From JACCVL01 sp963704295 (GTDB lineage: Bacteria > Actinomycetota > Actinomycetes > Propionibacteriales > Nocardioidaceae), in contig OY969884.1 in assembly GCA_963704295.1 (NCBI GenBank), positions 186,001-250,000 on the forward strand: 64,000 nucleotides of DNA. Direction: 5' to 3'. The position numbers were made by a program, and so were the translations under genes. Of this stretch, positions 60,938 through 64,000 are shown in pieces. The notes beneath the pieces were generated by a model. The model had not been told where the DNA came from. It did not search any database and saw only the letters and a list, made by a program, of their open reading frames with translations. The number at the start of each line of letters is the position of its first letter. Within the stretch, counting starts at the first letter, position 1.

Positions 60938-61695
60938 CCGGTCAGCAGGTCCGGCAGCAGCGACCCGAGCGGCTCCCGCAGCACGGCGTCCGCCTGCGTG
61001 TCGTACGGCGTCGCGTCGGCGTTCAGGACCACCAGCCGAGCACCCGCGCCCTGGGCGATGTCGCAGAGCGAGGCGGCCGGCTGCACCTGCAGCGAGGTGC
61101 CGGCGGTCACCAACAGGTCGCAGCCGCGGGCTGCGTCGACCGCCGCGTCCAGGACGGCCGGCACCAGCGCCTGGCCGAACGAGATGGTCGCGGACTTCTG
61201 CACCCCGCCGCACTCCCGGCAGGGCGGGTCGACCTCCCCGGCCGCCACCCGAGCCAGCGCGTCCGCCATCGGCACCCGACGGCCGCAGTCGAGACACTCG
61301 GCCTCGCGCAACGTCCCGTGGATCTCTACGACAGCGTCGTCGGGCAATCCGGCCGCCTGATGCAGCCCGTCGATGTTCTGGGTGACGACCGCGCGCAGCC
61401 GCCCGCTGCCGACGAAGTCCGCGACCGCCTGATGCGCGGCGTTGGGGCGGGCCTGCCACGCGGGGTGCTCCAGCCGGCTCTGCCACGCCCGCCGGCGCAC
61501 GTCTGGGTCGGCGAGGTAGTTCTGCAGGGTGAACAGCGCCTGGGCGGCGGGGTCCTTCGTCCAGACGCCGTTCGGCCCGCGGAAGTCGGGGATGCCGGAG
61601 TCGGTGGACATGCCCGCGCCGGTCAGGAAGGTGACCCGTTCGGCGGCCGCGATCCAGTCCTGCACCCGGCTCCGGGCCACGGTGTCAGTGACCAT
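60934..61695 (-). CDS. Sirtuin NAD-dependent protein deacylase
   Basis: 253 residues. NAD loop TGAGMSTDSGIPDFRG, TQNIDGLHQAAG, catalytic histidine in VEIHGTLREA, and two zinc cysteine pairs ECLDCG and PCRECGG. CobB-like. It removes acyl groups from lysines; targets such as acetyl-CoA synthetase are usual but not shown here. Start ATG 61695 with a TAGGCT box 6 nt upstream. Confidence 0.92.
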   Translation of the reverse strand: MVTDTVARSRVQDWIAAAERVTFLTGAGMSTDSGIPDFRGPNGVWTKDPAAQALFTLQNYLADPDVRRRAWQSRLEHPAWQARPNAAHQAVADFVGSGRLRAVVTQNIDGLHQAAGLPDDAVVEIHGTLREAECLDCGRRVPMADALARVAAGEVDPPCRECGGVQKSATISFGQALVPAVLDAAVDAARGCDLLVTAGTSLQVQPAASLCDIAQGAGARLVVLNADATPYDTQADAVLREPLGSLLPDLLTG

Positions 61696-61701
61696 GCCGC
61701 G

Positions 61702-61707
61702 AGCCTA
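61702..61707 (-). promoter_or_regulatory. Putative -10 hexamer TAGGCT of the sirtuin gene
   Basis: Minus strand, 6 nt before the start codon. Confidence 0.45.
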
Positions 61708-61717
61708 CAAACCTCGG

Positions 61718-63214
61718 TCAGTCGCACTCCGCGCCCGTGCACGAGCGCAGCGACTGCAGCCGGCGGATCATCTCCTGCAGCCGCTCGGCGTACCGCGGGT
61801 CCCCGGCCACGCTGTCCACCTCGTATGGGTCGGACCGCAGGTCGTACAGCTCGTAGGTGCCGAGCTGGTCCCACTCGATCAGCTTCCAGTTCCGCGTCAC
61901 CACGCCGTGGTACAGCCACCGGGTCTCGGCCACCGTGCGCGGCGCCGCGTAGCGGATCGCTCCGCCGTTCTCCGCGTCCACCGGCAGGTCCGCCCCCTCC
62001 AACAGCAACCCGCGGTCCCGCTCACCGTCCAGCATGGTCGGCCCCGGCAGCACCGACGTCCCGTCCAACGCGATGTCGGCCGAGGCGTCGGCGATGTCGA
62101 GGATCGTCGGCGCGATGTCCTGCGTCCCCGCCGGGCTGGTCCACGTGTGCCCGACCGGAACCCCCGGACCTCTGATGTACAGCGGCAGGTGCGAACCGAC
62201 CTCGTACGGCGAGCGCTTGCCCTTGGCGTCGCGGTGCTCGCCGAGCACGAAGCCGTTGTCCGAGGTGAAGATGACGTAGGTGTTGGACAGCTGACCGGTC
62301 TCCCGCAGCGCGGTCATCACCCGGGCGACAGCGCGGTCCGCGGAGGCCAGCGACTCCCGCCGCTGCTGCATCGCCACCTCGATGTGCCGCTTGTCCCGCG
62401 GGGACAGCAGCTCGCGGTCGGCGTCCGGCCCGGTCTTGTCGCTCATGTCCGCCTCGTTGTACGAGGCGTCCGTGGCGTGCGCCGGACCGCGGTAGGTGTC
62501 CCGGTCCCGGCGCGGGACGTAGGGGCTGGAGATGCCGTTGTCGCCGTCGTTGTGCGGCCCGCCGTTGTGCGGGGTCACGAAGGACAGGTGCAGGAAGAAC
62601 GGCTGCGCCCTGCCGGCGTTCCGCGTCACGAACGTCGACGCCTCGTCGGCGAACACCTGCGGGCTGTTCCGCCGGCCGTGCCCGATGATGGTCCCGTTCT
62701 GGTTGGTCATGATGGACCGGTAGCCGTAGGTGGAGATTGTGCCCATCCAGTCGTCCCATCCCGGCGGGACGTAGGTCTGGCCCGAACCCTCGTAGCCGTT
62801 GAAGTACTTGCCGACGTAGCCGGTCGTGTACGTCGGTTGGAGCCAGGTGGCGAGCGTCGAGCCGTCCAGGGGCCGGAAGCCGGCGTAGCCACCGTCCGGC
62901 TCGGCGTTGGTCAGCACCCCGGTGTTGTGCGGGTACTGCCCGCGCAGGATGCTCGCCCGCGTGGGGCAGCACAGCGCCGTCGGGGCGTAGTAGTTGTCGT
63001 AGACTGTGCCGCGGTTGCCGACCTGCCTCAGCGTCCGAGGCATCCACGGCGTGTCGTCCAGCCGCATGTCGTCCATCACCACCAGCACGACGTTCGGCCG
63101 GGCGCTCGCGCCCGGCCGTGGCTCGAGGGTCTCGGCTGGACCGGCGGTCACCCCCAACGTGGTGGCGACCATCGCCGCAGTGCTGCCGGCAGCAACCATG
63201 AGACCTCGACGCAT
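61718..63214 (-). CDS. Secreted sulfatase (second copy in window)
   Basis: 498 residues with a signal peptide (LMVAAGSTAAMVATTLGVTAGPA). Metal site PNVVLVVMDDMRLDD, formylglycine motif LCCPTRASIL with C82 to be modified, GQYPHNTGVL, and DNGFVLGEHRD. Same subgroup as the protein at 32622, sharing TGYVGKY and KLIEWDQ-like C-terminal blocks, so they are paralogues. Tat-independent export is assumed. The gap 63215-63369 has a CATAGT -10-like box on the minus strand but no gene. Confidence 0.9.
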   Translation of the reverse strand: MRRGLMVAAGSTAAMVATTLGVTAGPAETLEPRPGASARPNVVLVVMDDMRLDDTPWMPRTLRQVGNRGTVYDNYYAPTALCCPTRASILRGQYPHNTGVLTNAEPDGGYAGFRPLDGSTLATWLQPTYTTGYVGKYFNGYEGSGQTYVPPGWDDWMGTISTYGYRSIMTNQNGTIIGHGRRNSPQVFADEASTFVTRNAGRAQPFFLHLSFVTPHNGGPHNDGDNGISSPYVPRRDRDTYRGPAHATDASYNEADMSDKTGPDADRELLSPRDKRHIEVAMQQRRESLASADRAVARVMTALRETGQLSNTYVIFTSDNGFVLGEHRDAKGKRSPYEVGSHLPLYIRGPGVPVGHTWTSPAGTQDIAPTILDIADASADIALDGTSVLPGPTMLDGERDRGLLLEGADLPVDAENGGAIRYAAPRTVAETRWLYHGVVTRNWKLIEWDQLGTYELYDLRSDPYEVDSVAGDPRYAERLQEMIRRLQSLRSCTGAECD

Positions 63215-63369
63215 GCAGTGCTCCCCCTCAGATGACGACCGTCGGGCACTATGTCACATCTGTCCCGCCCCGGGCGTCCCATCCGCCACACTGTCGTCCG
63301 TCCGGCCGAGGGGGGCTGACCCGATCGGTGTCGGGCAGGAGGGGCAGCCGGGTGGCAGCCGGGGGGTGG

Positions 63370-64000
63370 CTAGGGCGCGCGGGTCAAGCCGCCGTCGACC
63401 GGGACTATGGCACCGGTGAGGTGGGAGGCGGCGGGCGACAGGGCGAACGCGGCGACCCGCCCGAACTCCGCCGGCTCGCCCAGCCGGCCCAACGGGATCC
63501 CGGCCGCGGACCCGCCGAGCTCGCGCACCCGCTCGGTGTCGAACCGGCCGGGCAGCAAGCCGACCACCCGCACGCCCGCGCGGGCCCAACTCGTCGGCGA
63601 GCGTCTTCGCCAGCATGCCCAGGCCCGGTCGCAGCCCGTTGCTGATCGCCGGGTTGTCGAGCGGTTGCCGCACTGACGTCGACAGCACCAGCGCGACCGC
63701 AGTCCCGCTCCCCCCGGCGGCCGCCACCGTACGGACCAACCGCGCGGTGCCGAGGAAGCCCGACTCGAAGGCGGCCCGTCAGGCGTCGTCGGTCGTCTCC
63801 ATCGCGCTCTCGGCCGGGGGGCCGCCCACACTGACCAGGGCACCGTCCACCCAGCCCCAGGTGTCCCTGGCCGCGGTCACCAGCCGGTCCGCCGTCGTTG
63901 GGTCGGCGTTGTCGGCGGGGACGGCCAGCACCCGGTCGGCTCCGGCGACCGCCGCCAGCTCGGCTGCTGCGCCCGACAGCCGGTCGGGGTCCCGTCCGGA
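63370..64000 (-). pseudogene. SDR family oxidoreductase, disrupted and truncated by the window edge
   Basis: Reading from the right edge, the frame encodes an SDR (RDTWGWVDGALVSVGG, FESGFLGTARLVRTVAAAGG, VLSTSVRQPLDNPAISNG, LAKTLADELGP). A TGA at 63779-63781 interrupts it where homologues have Trp (DDA-stop-RAAFESG). A one-base insertion in a C run at 63575-63577 shifts the frame, after which GVRVVGLLPGRFDTERVR and the C-terminal TGAIVPVDGG continue to the stop at 63370. Two lesions make this a likely real pseudogene. The N-terminus is outside the window. Confidence 0.8.

Noticed and set aside
59428..62175. Long plus-strand frame of 915 codons over the permease, sirtuin and sulfatase
   Set aside because: Arg/Gly/Ala-rich shadow of GC-rich coding frames; the permease and sirtuin frames have clear family motifs.
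1..64000. CRISPR array, prophage or transposon
   Set aside because: No regularly spaced repeats, integrase, transposase or phage structural gene was found; the short repeats listed are too few and irregular.

Overview
The window is very GC-rich, densely packed chromosomal DNA from an actinobacterium. The lineage call rests on several things: an F420-type LLM oxidoreductase, DUF5703 and DUF3099 proteins, the biotin synthase auxiliary protein BsaP beside bioB, a FabG-FabI pair, GTG starts with 4-nt stop/start overlaps, and a putative 6C-type small RNA. No phage, plasmid, transposase or CRISPR array was seen. One tRNA gene is present. The exact genus cannot be fixed from the sequence alone.

Layout. 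0-5 kb: partial LLM oxidoreductase, aldo/keto reductase, an ABC exporter pair, a DUF5703 protein and an M20 peptidase. 5-9.4 kb: tRNA-Leu(GAG), a frameshifted molybdopterin oxidoreductase, a NYN-domain nuclease-like protein, a DUF4389 membrane protein. 9.4-14.8 kb: a LysR regulator divergent from a three-gene operon (flavin demethylase, Rieske monooxygenase, its reductase) that looks like quaternary-amine or betaine demethylation. 14.8-20.2 kb: ankyrin lipoprotein, acylphosphatase, secreted propeller protein, PAP2 enzyme, metallo-beta-lactamase-fold protein, XdhC-like protein. 20.3-28 kb: HrpA helicase, MarR regulator, DUF2252 protein, a deleted alcohol dehydrogenase, a UbiE-like methyltransferase and a membrane protein. 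28-32.5 kb: biotin locus bsaP-bioB / bioA-bioF-bioD, with bioD frameshifted.

32.6-43.6 kb: sulfatase, peptide deformylase, TrmH-type methyltransferase, PEBP protein, alpha/beta hydrolase, acetyltransferase, YbaK-like deacylase, a TSUP-SPFH-NfeD membrane operon, an ABC ATPase, a conserved hypothetical and serB. 43.6-51.7 kb: SixA, a cyanophycin module (cphB-cphA), a CsbD-like protein, and an operon dodecin-fabG-fabI-Mur ligase whose last gene looks like a cyanophycin synthetase without the ATP-grasp domain. 51.7-54.5 kb: DUF3099, the putative 6C RNA, a small Cys/His protein, moaA and SURF1. 54.2-61 kb: a gamma-glutamylation catabolic cluster (glutamine-synthetase-like ligase, aldehyde dehydrogenase, SDR, class I amidotransferase, GntR regulator, Eat-type permease), best read as ethanolamine or amine utilisation. 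61-64 kb: sirtuin, second sulfatase and a broken SDR gene running off the end.

Cross-cutting observations. At least five genes are disrupted (frameshifts at about 5703, 32047, 58956 and 63576, a nonsense codon at 63779, and a large internal deletion at 26150-26437). Single-base indels at short homopolymers could be assembly errors. Many genes have a TANNNT hexamer ending 6-9 nt before the start codon, the signature of leaderless transcription. Small palindromic or direct repeats sit in several intergenic gaps.
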